From a virus: 29,150 nt of DNA. Made by a program: the position numbers and the translations under genes. The notes under the pieces are model-generated. The model did no database searches and had not been told where the DNA came from. It worked only from the letters and a program-made list of their open reading frames with translations. Shown in pieces: positions 9,620 to 15,875 of the stretch (positions are counted from its first letter, which is position 1; each line of letters opens with the position of its first letter). The stretch spans positions 1 through 29,150 of the IMG/VR virus record IMGVR_UViG_3300007508_000029. The stretch is one strand, 5' to 3'.

Positions 9620-10006
9620 ATGAGTGACGAACAACAACAACAATATCATCCAAGCGGTAGGTTTGGTGGAGACATGGATCGAAACGAAGTAGAGATGGAC
9701 TTAAATAAGTTCATGGCTATGATCGAAGAGATCGGTGCATTAAAGGATAAGATAAGAGATTTAGAAGATATAAAAAATAATAATCCTTATCAGAAGTTTA
9801 TCTTTGTAGCACACGCAATAGATAGTTGGAGAATTATACCAAGAGCTTTCCTTGCTGTGTATATGTATCTATTATACTACACAACCTTTTGGTTTATGGG
9901 ATTGGAAGATCCTAGTTTTGAACAGTCAGGTTTAATTTCAATTGTTGTAGGTGCTGGCGCAGCATGGTTCGGACTCTATACAAATTCACACAAGGATAAA
10001 AAATGA
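9620..10006 (+). CDS. Two-TM membrane protein, holin or holin-partner candidate
   Basis: This 128-residue protein has a hydrophilic Gln-rich and acidic N-terminus, a short coiled-coil-like segment (about residues 35-52), then two membrane segments: an aromatic-rich helix ('AVYMYLLYYTTFWFMG') and a Gly/Ala-rich helix ('GLISIVVGAGAAWFG'). It ends in a charged Lys-rich tail. It starts two bases after the preceding stop and lacks a clear ribosome site, so it is probably translationally coupled. Its stop overlaps the next ATG (ATGA). Topology and context fit a holin or antiholin; a membrane-remodelling accessory protein is the alternative. Confidence 0.45.
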   Translation: MSDEQQQQYHPSGRFGGDMDRNEVEMDLNKFMAMIEEIGALKDKIRDLEDIKNNNPYQKFIFVAHAIDSWRIIPRAFLAVYMYLLYYTTFWFMGLEDPSFEQSGLISIVVGAGAAWFGLYTNSHKDKK

Positions 10007-10197
10007 AATTAATAATGTCTTTAATAATAGTTTTTATGGTAATTATGTGGCACTGTCAGCCGATGTTGATGCGAAATATATCTACCATAATAACTGACTC
10101 TATAAAACGTATTATAGAGATAGAAACTATACAGAAATGTATTGCTAAAGTTAAAAATGGAATACGCTCTGTAAGAGATTTAATTAGTATGCGCTAG
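10003..10197 (+). CDS. Small membrane-anchored protein, 64 aa
   Basis: The start codon overlaps the previous stop (ATGA), with AAGGA six bases upstream. The product has one hydrophobic N-terminal segment (about residues 3-16, Met/Ile-rich) followed by a basic, Ile-rich amphipathic helix of ~45 residues. It could be a membrane-anchored or exported small protein acting with the two preceding holin-like proteins. I see no lipobox and no recognised family. The three genes form a tight little operon behind the promoter at 8989. Confidence 0.45.
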   Translation: MKLIMSLIIVFMVIMWHCQPMLMRNISTIITDSIKRIIEIETIQKCIAKVKNGIRSVRDLISMR

Positions 10198-10321
10198 TCG
10201 CAGTTATTAATTAAATAAAAGTCGCTTAGAACGCTCATATGAGGCTCTGAGAGGCATTCACGAAGCATACTTTAAGTAGTGTGTTTTTAATATTAATCTT
10301 GCTTAAAATAAGGAGAGAAAA

Positions 10322-10765
10322 ATGATACGTAAAAAGAAAGATTTTTATGGTATGGTGGATTTTAGAGATCCTATATTCTCATCATTGTTTGTAGGATTTG
10401 ATAGTCTTTTTGAGAACATGGCACAGATGTCACAAGGCTCTAAAAGCTTACCAAGTTATCCACCTTACAATGTAATACAGGATGGAAATGATTTTGTCAT
10501 TGAAGTCGCTTTAGCAGGAATCGACAAGAAAGATTTGAATGTAGAGATACAGGAGAATACCTTAACAGTTTCTTATCAATCTTCGGAAGAAGACACCGAT
10601 AAAAAACTATATAAAGGAATCGCACAACGCTCTTTCAAAAGACAATTTAATTTGTCTGAAGATATAGAGGTCGAAGGTGCGCACTTTAAAAATGGTATGT
10701 TAAATATCTTTCTTGAAAGAATAATTCCTGAAGAGAAGAAACCTAAAACAATTAAAATTAAATGA
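10322..10765 (+). CDS. hsp20: Small heat-shock protein (Hsp20/alpha-crystallin family)
   Basis: This 147-residue protein starts at ATG 10322 with AAGGAG at 10310-10315. It is an ATP-independent holding chaperone. After a Phe-rich N-terminal arm (about residues 1-45) comes the alpha-crystallin domain (about 46-135), including the characteristic 'AHFKNGMLNIFLER' region (A-x3-NG-x-L pattern). The C-terminus ends in an Ile-x-Ile motif ('IKIK') that docks oligomer neighbours. Length and motif order are typical for the family. Phage Hsp20 genes are known from cyanophages and other marine phages, where a role in protecting or folding phage proteins late in infection is presumed. It lies between the holin-like genes and two exported proteins. 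Confidence 0.9.
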   Translation: MIRKKKDFYGMVDFRDPIFSSLFVGFDSLFENMAQMSQGSKSLPSYPPYNVIQDGNDFVIEVALAGIDKKDLNVEIQENTLTVSYQSSEEDTDKKLYKGIAQRSFKRQFNLSEDIEVEGAHFKNGMLNIFLERIIPEEKKPKTIKIK

Positions 10766-10781
10766 ATAACAGAAGAATGAA

Positions 10782-10940
10782 ATGGAACAAGGAGAGAAAC
10801 CACATATAAATTGGGTACATATAAATAAAGCACAACTAGCAGAATTAACAGATGACTTTCATCGTTATCGTTTAATGTTTCGGATATTATTTGGTTATTT
10901 AATCTTTGATGTTTTAAATCATTTTAATTTATTATCTTAA
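10782..10940 (+). CDS. Small protein with C-terminal hydrophobic helix, 52 aa
   Basis: This short frame runs from ATG 10782 to TAA 10938-10940, preceded by AGAAGA at 10771-10776. The product has a hydrophilic first half ('HINWVHINKAQL') and a second half rich in Phe, Leu and aromatic residues (about residues 30-50) that could be one membrane segment. It fills most of the gap between Hsp20 and the exported Asn/Thr-rich protein and is on the same strand. Function unknown; a small membrane-associated phage protein is likely. Confidence 0.5.
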   Translation: MEQGEKPHINWVHINKAQLAELTDDFHRYRLMFRILFGYLIFDVLNHFNLLS

Positions 10941-10970
10941 TTTTTTATACTAACTAGAGGAGGGCAGTAT

Positions 10971-12326
10971 ATGAAACAATCTAAATTTTTATTTGGAGCT
11001 TTGATTCTATCTGCTCTTTTCTTTAGTAATAATGTTCAATCTGATCCTACAGGAGATTGTACAACAGGAGAATTTTGTGAGCAGAGTTCATTAACAACTA
11101 CAAATACTACAACAACTACCAATACCAACAATAATACTAACACTAATTCAAACACTAACACTAACACCAATTCCAACACTAATAATAATACAAACACTAC
11201 AACAACTACTGGTACTCAAACAAATACTAACACAAATAACAATACTAACACTAGTACCAACACTAATTCAAATACTAATAACAATACTAACACTAGTACC
11301 GCCACAAATACCAACGCTAACACCAATGTTAATACGACTACGACAACTGGTACGAACACCAATTCAAATACAAACACAAACAATAGTACATCTACTAGTA
11401 CTAATGTCAATAGCAATACAAATAATTCGACTGTATCTAGCACCGTAAATTCTAGTAATACCAATAATAATAATAATACTAGTAGTAATACAAATATAAA
11501 TACAAATTCAAATAACAGCACTAGTACTAGTACAAATAATAATACTAATAATAACAACAACATATCAACTAATACAAACAATAATACAAGCACGTCTACA
11601 AGCAATAATACAAGCAATAATACAAACACTAATAATAATAATAGCACTAGCACTAGTAATAATACAAACACTAATAATAGCACTAGCAATAACACTAACA
11701 CAAATAATAATAACAATACTAGTACTAGTTCCAGCGATAATAAGAATGTTAATATTAATAGCTCTAATTCAAAATCAGACGTTACAACTGACAACAAAAA
11801 TGTAAATGAAAACACTAGCACATCTGATAATACAAATAGAAACATTAACGAATCTAAGTCTGAACAAACTATCAATCAAAATATCACGCAAAAAGCACCG
11901 CCTGCTTCTGCGATTGCTCCTAGTATTATGAGTTACAGTCAAGACCTTTGTACTGTAGGTAGATCAGGCGCGTTTCAAGGTCAAGTCTTTGGAATCTCTA
12001 CAGGTGCTACAGTCCGTGACGAGAACTGTGAACGTTTAAAACTTTCAAAGTATCTATATGATACAGGTATGAAGGTAGCAGCAGTTGGAATATTGTGTCA
12101 AGATCCTAGAGTTTTTAAAGCGATGCAGATGGCAGGAACTCCGTGTCCTTATTACGGTAAGATCGGAGCAGAAGCTACACTTGCTTGGCAAGAAAATGTA
12201 AAAGACAGACCAGACTATAAAGAAGCTAGAGCTAAATATATAGATAAATGTAAAGGTACATTAAACAATGCTGGTTTAAGAAAATCCAGAGGAACCTGTG
12301 TTAAAGAATTTAACAAAGGCAACTAG
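10971..12326 (+). CDS. Exported Asn/Thr-rich repeat protein with Cys-rich C-terminal domain
   Basis: This 451-residue protein has the strongest ribosome site of the window (AGAGGAGGG, six bases before the ATG). Residues 1-24 form a Sec signal peptide (Lys near the start, hydrophobic core, likely cut after 'NVQS'). Residues ~43-255 are an extreme low-complexity region of Asn, Thr and Ser, ending in an Asn/Lys/Glu-rich stretch to ~305. The last ~135 residues form a compact domain with six Cys (beginning 'SQDLCTVGRSGAF'); with two more near the N-terminus the total is eight, consistent with periplasmic disulfides. From memory, the C-terminal domain recurs in uncultured marine phages. Function unknown; a surface, periplasmic or virion-decorating role is possible. 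Confidence 0.6.
   Translation: MKQSKFLFGALILSALFFSNNVQSDPTGDCTTGEFCEQSSLTTTNTTTTTNTNNNTNTNSNTNTNTNSNTNNNTNTTTTTGTQTNTNTNNNTNTSTNTNSNTNNNTNTSTATNTNANTNVNTTTTTGTNTNSNTNTNNSTSTSTNVNSNTNNSTVSSTVNSSNTNNNNNTSSNTNINTNSNNSTSTSTNNNTNNNNNISTNTNNNTSTSTSNNTSNNTNTNNNNSTSTSNNTNTNNSTSNNTNTNNNNNTSTSSSDNKNVNINSSNSKSDVTTDNKNVNENTSTSDNTNRNINESKSEQTINQNITQKAPPASAIAPSIMSYSQDLCTVGRSGAFQGQVFGISTGATVRDENCERLKLSKYLYDTGMKVAAVGILCQDPRVFKAMQMAGTPCPYYGKIGAEATLAWQENVKDRPDYKEARAKYIDKCKGTLNNAGLRKSRGTCVKEFNKGN
11100..11740 (+). repeat. Low-complexity AAY/ACN codon repeat (Asn-Thr tract)
   Basis: About 640 bases consist almost only of AAT/AAC, ACT/ACA and AGT/AGC codons, encoding the Asn/Thr/Ser tract. Short imperfect units such as 'aatactaacac' recur many times. 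Such sequence is prone to length change by slippage or recombination, and G is nearly absent from the coding strand. Confidence 0.85.
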
Positions 12327-14934
12327 CTTATTTGTATGTGGATTATTATTAAGTTTTAATCTGAATGCAAATGACTGGACAACAGGTACTTCAAGTATTC
12401 TTGATCTAAGAGAATATACAGGCACAACTCAACACAATATAAGCGATGATGGTCGATCAAACTTGGTCGACATAGGATTTGATTTTGATTTCTATAATGA
12501 AACGTACACAGGTGGCTACATATCAACGAATGGTTGTTTTTCTTTCACCACATCGTATTGCAACGACTACACACCTGATCCGTTACCTGACACCCCTTAT
12601 ACAATCTATCCGTTCTGGACTGATCTTATAAGAGATAGTGGTTCTAAAATACTTTCTAAAAGTTTTGAAATTTCTGGAGACAACAACGATTATTTTGTAG
12701 TAGGTTGGTATAACCTGCGCGAATACAATAGAGCATCAGACAATACTATAGAGATGCTACTCTACGAAGCTGACTCTGCTATAGAGTTTAGATATGGTCC
12801 TTTAGATATAAAGAACCACGATGTTCTTATAGGTATACAAGGATCAAGTACTGAATACAAGCAATACCTTTTCCACGATGAATGTAATACAGGCTCAACA
12901 AACCTTAGTAACTGTGTTAATACCAACTGGAACAGCACTGCCTACAACACTCTTCTCGAAAACAAATCTCTCATATATAATAATGCTTGTTCTTCTGATC
13001 CATTAAGTAGTTCAGAATGTTTGGGTTATGCAGCAGCATATCTGACACAACAATGCGGTTTAAATTCTTTATATGATACGGCCTGTCCTTTATATTGGGA
13101 TGCATACGATGATCTTCAATGTACTTTAGATCCTCAATACGGACCTTTCTGTGCAGGCTACACACAAGAAGAATCGGTAGCTTATTATGTTGAAGATGAA
13201 TTTGATTACGGATATACAGAAGAAGACTATTGGTACGATGAAGAATACGATGAATGGTTAGAACCAAATGATCCTTGTTATGAAAACGCTTGTGCAGATT
13301 TTACAGATGAAGATTGGTATGAGTTAGATGTAGAACAGTTTGGACAAGAACAAGTTGATGAATGGTTCGGCACAGATGTAGAGTTTAGTGACGATGGTAT
13401 GGTTGAATGGGAAACAACAACTATAGAATCTTACGATGATGTAGATGTTTTAATGGATGAGTATGACCTAGAACAAGAACAGTTGCGCGTAGAAGAAGAA
13501 CTATATTACGAAGAAGAATATTTATTCGAAGATGCGTATGAAGAATTTGATCCTTATCACGAAGAAGTCTATGAAGAAACTTATGAAGAAGTTTATACAG
13601 AAACTTATGAAGAAACTTATGAGGAAGTTTATGAAGAGGTCTATGAAGAAGTGTATGAAGAAACTTACGAAGATTTATATGCCTTTGACTTCGAACAAGA
13701 ATACGAAACAATAGATGTTTCAGAAGAACTTTTAGTACATTTTGAACATGAGCAAATTATTGAAGTTTTCGAAGAAGAACCACGCGAGTTTCTAGAATTT
13801 GAAACCGTTGAAGAATTAGAAGAATGGTTCGAAGAAGAGATGGAAGCAATAGAAGAAGAAACAATAGAAGAAGAGATTGAACTTGTTGAAGAAGACATTG
13901 AAGAAGAAGTCGAAGATATTGAAGAAGAGACTGAAGAAACAAGGGTAGCAGAAGAAGAAAAGAGTGGTATCAGTAGAGAAACTCAGTTAAATGTAGTAGC
14001 CAGTACCATACAAGCAGCTACTAATAGTGTTAGTGGAACGACAGCAGGCACGTCTATACAAGCAACAGGTAACACAAAAGCCTCTGGTGGTGTTGCTAAT
14101 ACTACAAGTACCGCAGTAGCTAATTCAGCATCTGGTGGTGGAATAAGCACTAGTAATTCACCTAGTATCTCTGCTCAAGTAGCGAGTTCAGCAATACAAA
14201 CACAACAAGTTTTATCTATGAGTACTACTACAGAAACAATTAGTTTTTCTTCTAATGTAGAGACTACTAGTAGTGCTTTAGACACTTCATCAACATTAGA
14301 TACTTCAACAACTGTTGATTCAAACAGTACAACCGTAGGTGCGGATAATACAGCAGTAGGAAATACTGCGAGTGCGGATAATACAGCAGTTGGGAATACC
14401 AACAGTAATAGTAATGTAGCTGTAGGATCAGATACCACCAACACGACTGAAACCACCGACAACAGTAGTGTTGCAAGCAATGCAAGTGGTGATAATAATA
14501 CAGCAGTAGGAAATACTAGTGGTGATAATAATGTAGCAGTTGGGAATACCGACAGTGGTAGTAATACACCTGTAGGTTCAGTACAGGCTGAAATTACTGT
14601 AGCTATTGCAGAAGTTTCTACAACCTCTGAAGCAGATACTGTTGCGGACAAAATTATAGCTCAGAATATAAAACAACAACAAGAACAATTAGAAGAGAAA
14701 CAACAGGAAACAGGAGAGTACGGAGACTCCTCAACCTTGATTGCTTTTATGGGATTCGTACCAGGATTTAGTGATTACAGGCAAATAGAAATGCCAACAG
14801 CCACAGCTTGGTACGAACCAGAAGATATCTATGCAAACGCATCAATACCTGATAATACAAAGGCATTTTTTGGTATGTATAGTGATAGTTTGAATGGCTT
14901 AAATGCTATGAAAAACTTACAACCTAACTTATAA
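12298..14934 (+). CDS. Exported multi-repeat protein with nidogen-like domain, 878 aa
   Basis: It starts at GTG 12298, inside the previous gene, with AGAGGA four bases upstream; only this start gives the complete signal peptide (residues 1-24, likely cut after 'NLNA'). Residues ~40-185 resemble a nidogen-like (NIDO) beta-domain: 'STNGCFSF', 'PFWTDL', 'FVVGWYNL', 'IEFRYG' and 'IGIQG' occur in the expected order. Residues ~231-290 hold a Cys repeat of about 22 residues. Residues ~300-555 are extremely acidic with a Tyr-Glu-Glu tandem repeat. Residues ~560-765 are Ser/Thr/Asn-rich with NTAVG repeats, and the last ~100 form a distinct C-terminal domain ('GFVPGFSDY'). It has twelve Cys outside the signal peptide. 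It is probably displayed outside the cytoplasm; adhesion, host-surface modification or a virion fibre are all possible. Confidence 0.55.
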   Translation: MLKNLTKATSLFVCGLLLSFNLNANDWTTGTSSILDLREYTGTTQHNISDDGRSNLVDIGFDFDFYNETYTGGYISTNGCFSFTTSYCNDYTPDPLPDTPYTIYPFWTDLIRDSGSKILSKSFEISGDNNDYFVVGWYNLREYNRASDNTIEMLLYEADSAIEFRYGPLDIKNHDVLIGIQGSSTEYKQYLFHDECNTGSTNLSNCVNTNWNSTAYNTLLENKSLIYNNACSSDPLSSSECLGYAAAYLTQQCGLNSLYDTACPLYWDAYDDLQCTLDPQYGPFCAGYTQEESVAYYVEDEFDYGYTEEDYWYDEEYDEWLEPNDPCYENACADFTDEDWYELDVEQFGQEQVDEWFGTDVEFSDDGMVEWETTTIESYDDVDVLMDEYDLEQEQLRVEEELYYEEEYLFEDAYEEFDPYHEEVYEETYEEVYTETYEETYEEVYEEVYEEVYEETYEDLYAFDFEQEYETIDVSEELLVHFEHEQIIEVFEEEPREFLEFETVEELEEWFEEEMEAIEEETIEEEIELVEEDIEEEVEDIEEETEETRVAEEEKSGISRETQLNVVASTIQAATNSVSGTTAGTSIQATGNTKASGGVANTTSTAVANSASGGGISTSNSPSISAQVASSAIQTQQVLSMSTTTETISFSSNVETTSSALDTSSTLDTSTTVDSNSTTVGADNTAVGNTASADNTAVGNTNSNSNVAVGSDTTNTTETTDNSSVASNASGDNNTAVGNTSGDNNVAVGNTDSGSNTPVGSVQAEITVAIAEVSTTSEADTVADKIIAQNIKQQQEQLEEKQQETGEYGDSSTLIAFMGFVPGFSDYRQIEMPTATAWYEPEDIYANASIPDNTKAFFGMYSDSLNGLNAMKNLQPNL
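13570..13677 (+). repeat. Nine tandem 12-bp units encoding Tyr-Glu-Glu-Thr/Val
   Basis: Nine consecutive 12-base units based on TATGAAGAARYT encode a four-residue period Y-E-E-T/V, with minor variants (one YTET, one final YEDL). The units differ mainly at synonymous positions, so they are not a very recent expansion. They lie within the exported 878-residue protein. Confidence 0.9.
14338..14580 (+). repeat. NTAVGNT-type repeats
   Basis: The motif 'NTAVGNT', or close variants ('NVAVGNT', 'NVAVGS', 'NTPVGS'), occurs six times with spacing of 12-30 residues in a Ser/Thr/Asn-rich region. The DNA units 'gataatacagcagtaggaaa' are nearly identical between copies. The pattern recalls the degenerate repeats of trimeric autotransporter head regions, but the similarity is short. 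Confidence 0.75.
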
Positions 14935-14949
14935 CAAAAGGAGAATACT

Positions 14950-15315
14950 ATGGATTGGTTTCAATCAAAAGCAGCACAGATCATAGGCTTAGTTTCTATA
15001 ATAGGAACACTAGCAGGCTTTGGATATACAGGTGCTACATATGTTAATCGTATAGAGAATTTAGAATCTAAAATGGCTCGTTACATTAATGAAATAGACG
15101 CGCTTGGAGATGAAGTAGCAGTACTAGATAAACAAGTAGTCGCTGTTGACGAACAAATTAAATCGTTGAATATAGAAACACAAGACCTAAGTCCTATCAA
15201 AGCAGACATCGTTGCACTACAAACAAGTGTTGCGGGGATTAATGCAAGTGTAGATATAATCTACGTTGATGTGCAGTCTTTAAAAAATATTAACGATAAC
15301 CCTTTAGCAAATTAA
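14950..15315 (+). CDS. Membrane-anchored coiled-coil protein, 121 aa
   Basis: It starts at ATG 14950 with AAGGAG six bases upstream. One N-terminal membrane helix (about residues 9-31, Gly/Ile-rich) is followed by ~80 residues with Leu/Ile/Val spacing typical of a coiled coil and alternating Glu/Asp/Lys. Topology would be N-in with a periplasmic coiled coil, or a cytoplasmic coiled coil if inverted. It is the last + strand gene and overlaps the convergent lipoprotein gene by 26 bases. An i-spanin-like or membrane-scaffold role is conceivable; nothing in the sequence settles it. Confidence 0.5.
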   Translation: MDWFQSKAAQIIGLVSIIGTLAGFGYTGATYVNRIENLESKMARYINEIDALGDEVAVLDKQVVAVDEQIKSLNIETQDLSPIKADIVALQTSVAGINASVDIIYVDVQSLKNINDNPLAN

Positions 15316-15667
15316 CAAATACAAATCTAAAAATTAGTATTAGTAAAGCAACGAACAACGCCATTGCAATACCATATAAAGAAGTATAAATACTTTTATC
15401 TTCTTCTGGTGTTGCTTGTGGTAGAGGCGTTTCTTCTTGGGATATAGGATCAGATTCGTGTAGCTCTTCATCAATTTTATCTACTATTGTTTTTGTAGCA
15501 TCGACAGGTATAGAAATAATAGTTTTACTTAGGTCTACTGTTTCATCTATAACAGCGTTGCCTATCTTTTTACTGGACTCAATAGTTGTTTCTATTATGG
15601 CGCAAGAAGTAATTAAAAGAATTAAAACTAAAAGTTTACTCCACATATTGAATAGCATTGACTTCAT
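15290..15667 (-). CDS. Predicted lipoprotein with C-terminal TM helix, candidate unimolecular spanin
   Basis: This 125-residue protein has a lipoprotein signal ('LLVLILLITSC', lipobox ITSC with Cys22), ~70 hydrophilic residues with amphipathic repeats and an acidic Pro-rich part, and a strong C-terminal membrane helix (about residues 95-120) ending in Lys-Gly-Tyr-Arg. Outer-membrane lipid anchor plus inner-membrane C-terminal anchor in one short protein is the architecture of u-spanins such as T1 gp11 (131 residues), which fuse the two membranes at lysis. ATG 15667 overlaps the preceding gene by 32 bases. In-frame ATGs at 15658 and 15646 are alternatives. It is on the strand opposite the holin-like genes, which is unusual. 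Confidence 0.5.
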   Translation of the reverse strand: MKSMLFNMWSKLLVLILLITSCAIIETTIESSKKIGNAVIDETVDLSKTIISIPVDATKTIVDKIDEELHESDPISQEETPLPQATPEEDKSIYTSLYGIAMALFVALLILIFRFVFVNLLKGYR

Positions 15668-15875
15668 CTTCTAGGTATTTATGAATGCTTTGTAGTTTGA
15701 TTGTTCCTTCATGAATAATCTTTTTAATTACATAACTATCGTCTTTGTTTTTAAAAAATTTATCAACGTCTTTAGGAGACAGGCCACCTATATCTGTCCA
15801 AAGCGTTCCTTTTGTGTCCAAAACTAAAGAAAAAGTTAAAAGCGTTGCTTCTGTTCTTTTTTTATCGTTGTTCAT
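15636..15875 (-). CDS. Small hypothetical protein, 79 aa
   Basis: The product begins basic ('MNNDKKRTEATLL') and continues as a small alpha/beta-looking protein with many Lys and Asp residues and no Cys. Its ATG overlaps the last base of the RNR stop at 15875, so it is coupled to RNR translation. I recognise no family. A role in nucleotide metabolism would be guesswork from position only. Confidence 0.5.
   Translation of the reverse strand: MNNDKKRTEATLLTFSLVLDTKGTLWTDIGGLSPKDVDKFFKNKDDSYVIKKIIHEGTIKLQSIHKYLEDEVNAIQYVE

Noticed and set aside
10234-10243. Perfect 10-bp palindrome CTCATATGAG in the gap before Hsp20
   Set aside because: It is single, short and without a flanking T run or second copy. 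I see neither a terminator nor a convincing operator, and nothing else in the 124-base gap.
10265-10321. Possible promoter (TAAAAT) before Hsp20
   Set aside because: No acceptable -35 hexamer lies 16-18 bases upstream; an AT-rich chance match is more likely.
8981-10321. Search for an endolysin next to the holin-like genes
   Set aside because: No lysozyme, amidase, peptidase or transglycosylase motif was found in any product of this region, so no endolysin is claimed.
11216-11875. A 219-codon antisense frame rich in Leu and Val
   Set aside because: It is the mirror of the Asn/Thr repeat (AAT/AAC and ACT/ACA codons read backwards give Leu/Val codons), has no ribosome site and overlaps a signal-peptide gene.
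12306-12320. 15-base identity (GAATTTAACAAAGGC) between the start of the 878-residue gene and the SSB leader (minus strand, near 25717-25731)
   Set aside because: One match of this length is expected by chance when both strands of an AT-rich 29 kb sequence are compared, and the contexts are unrelated.
14175-14651. A 158-codon antisense frame opposite the NTAVG region
   Set aside because: It is a composition artefact of the repeat-rich coding strand, with a repetitive Val/Leu/Ser product and no start signal.
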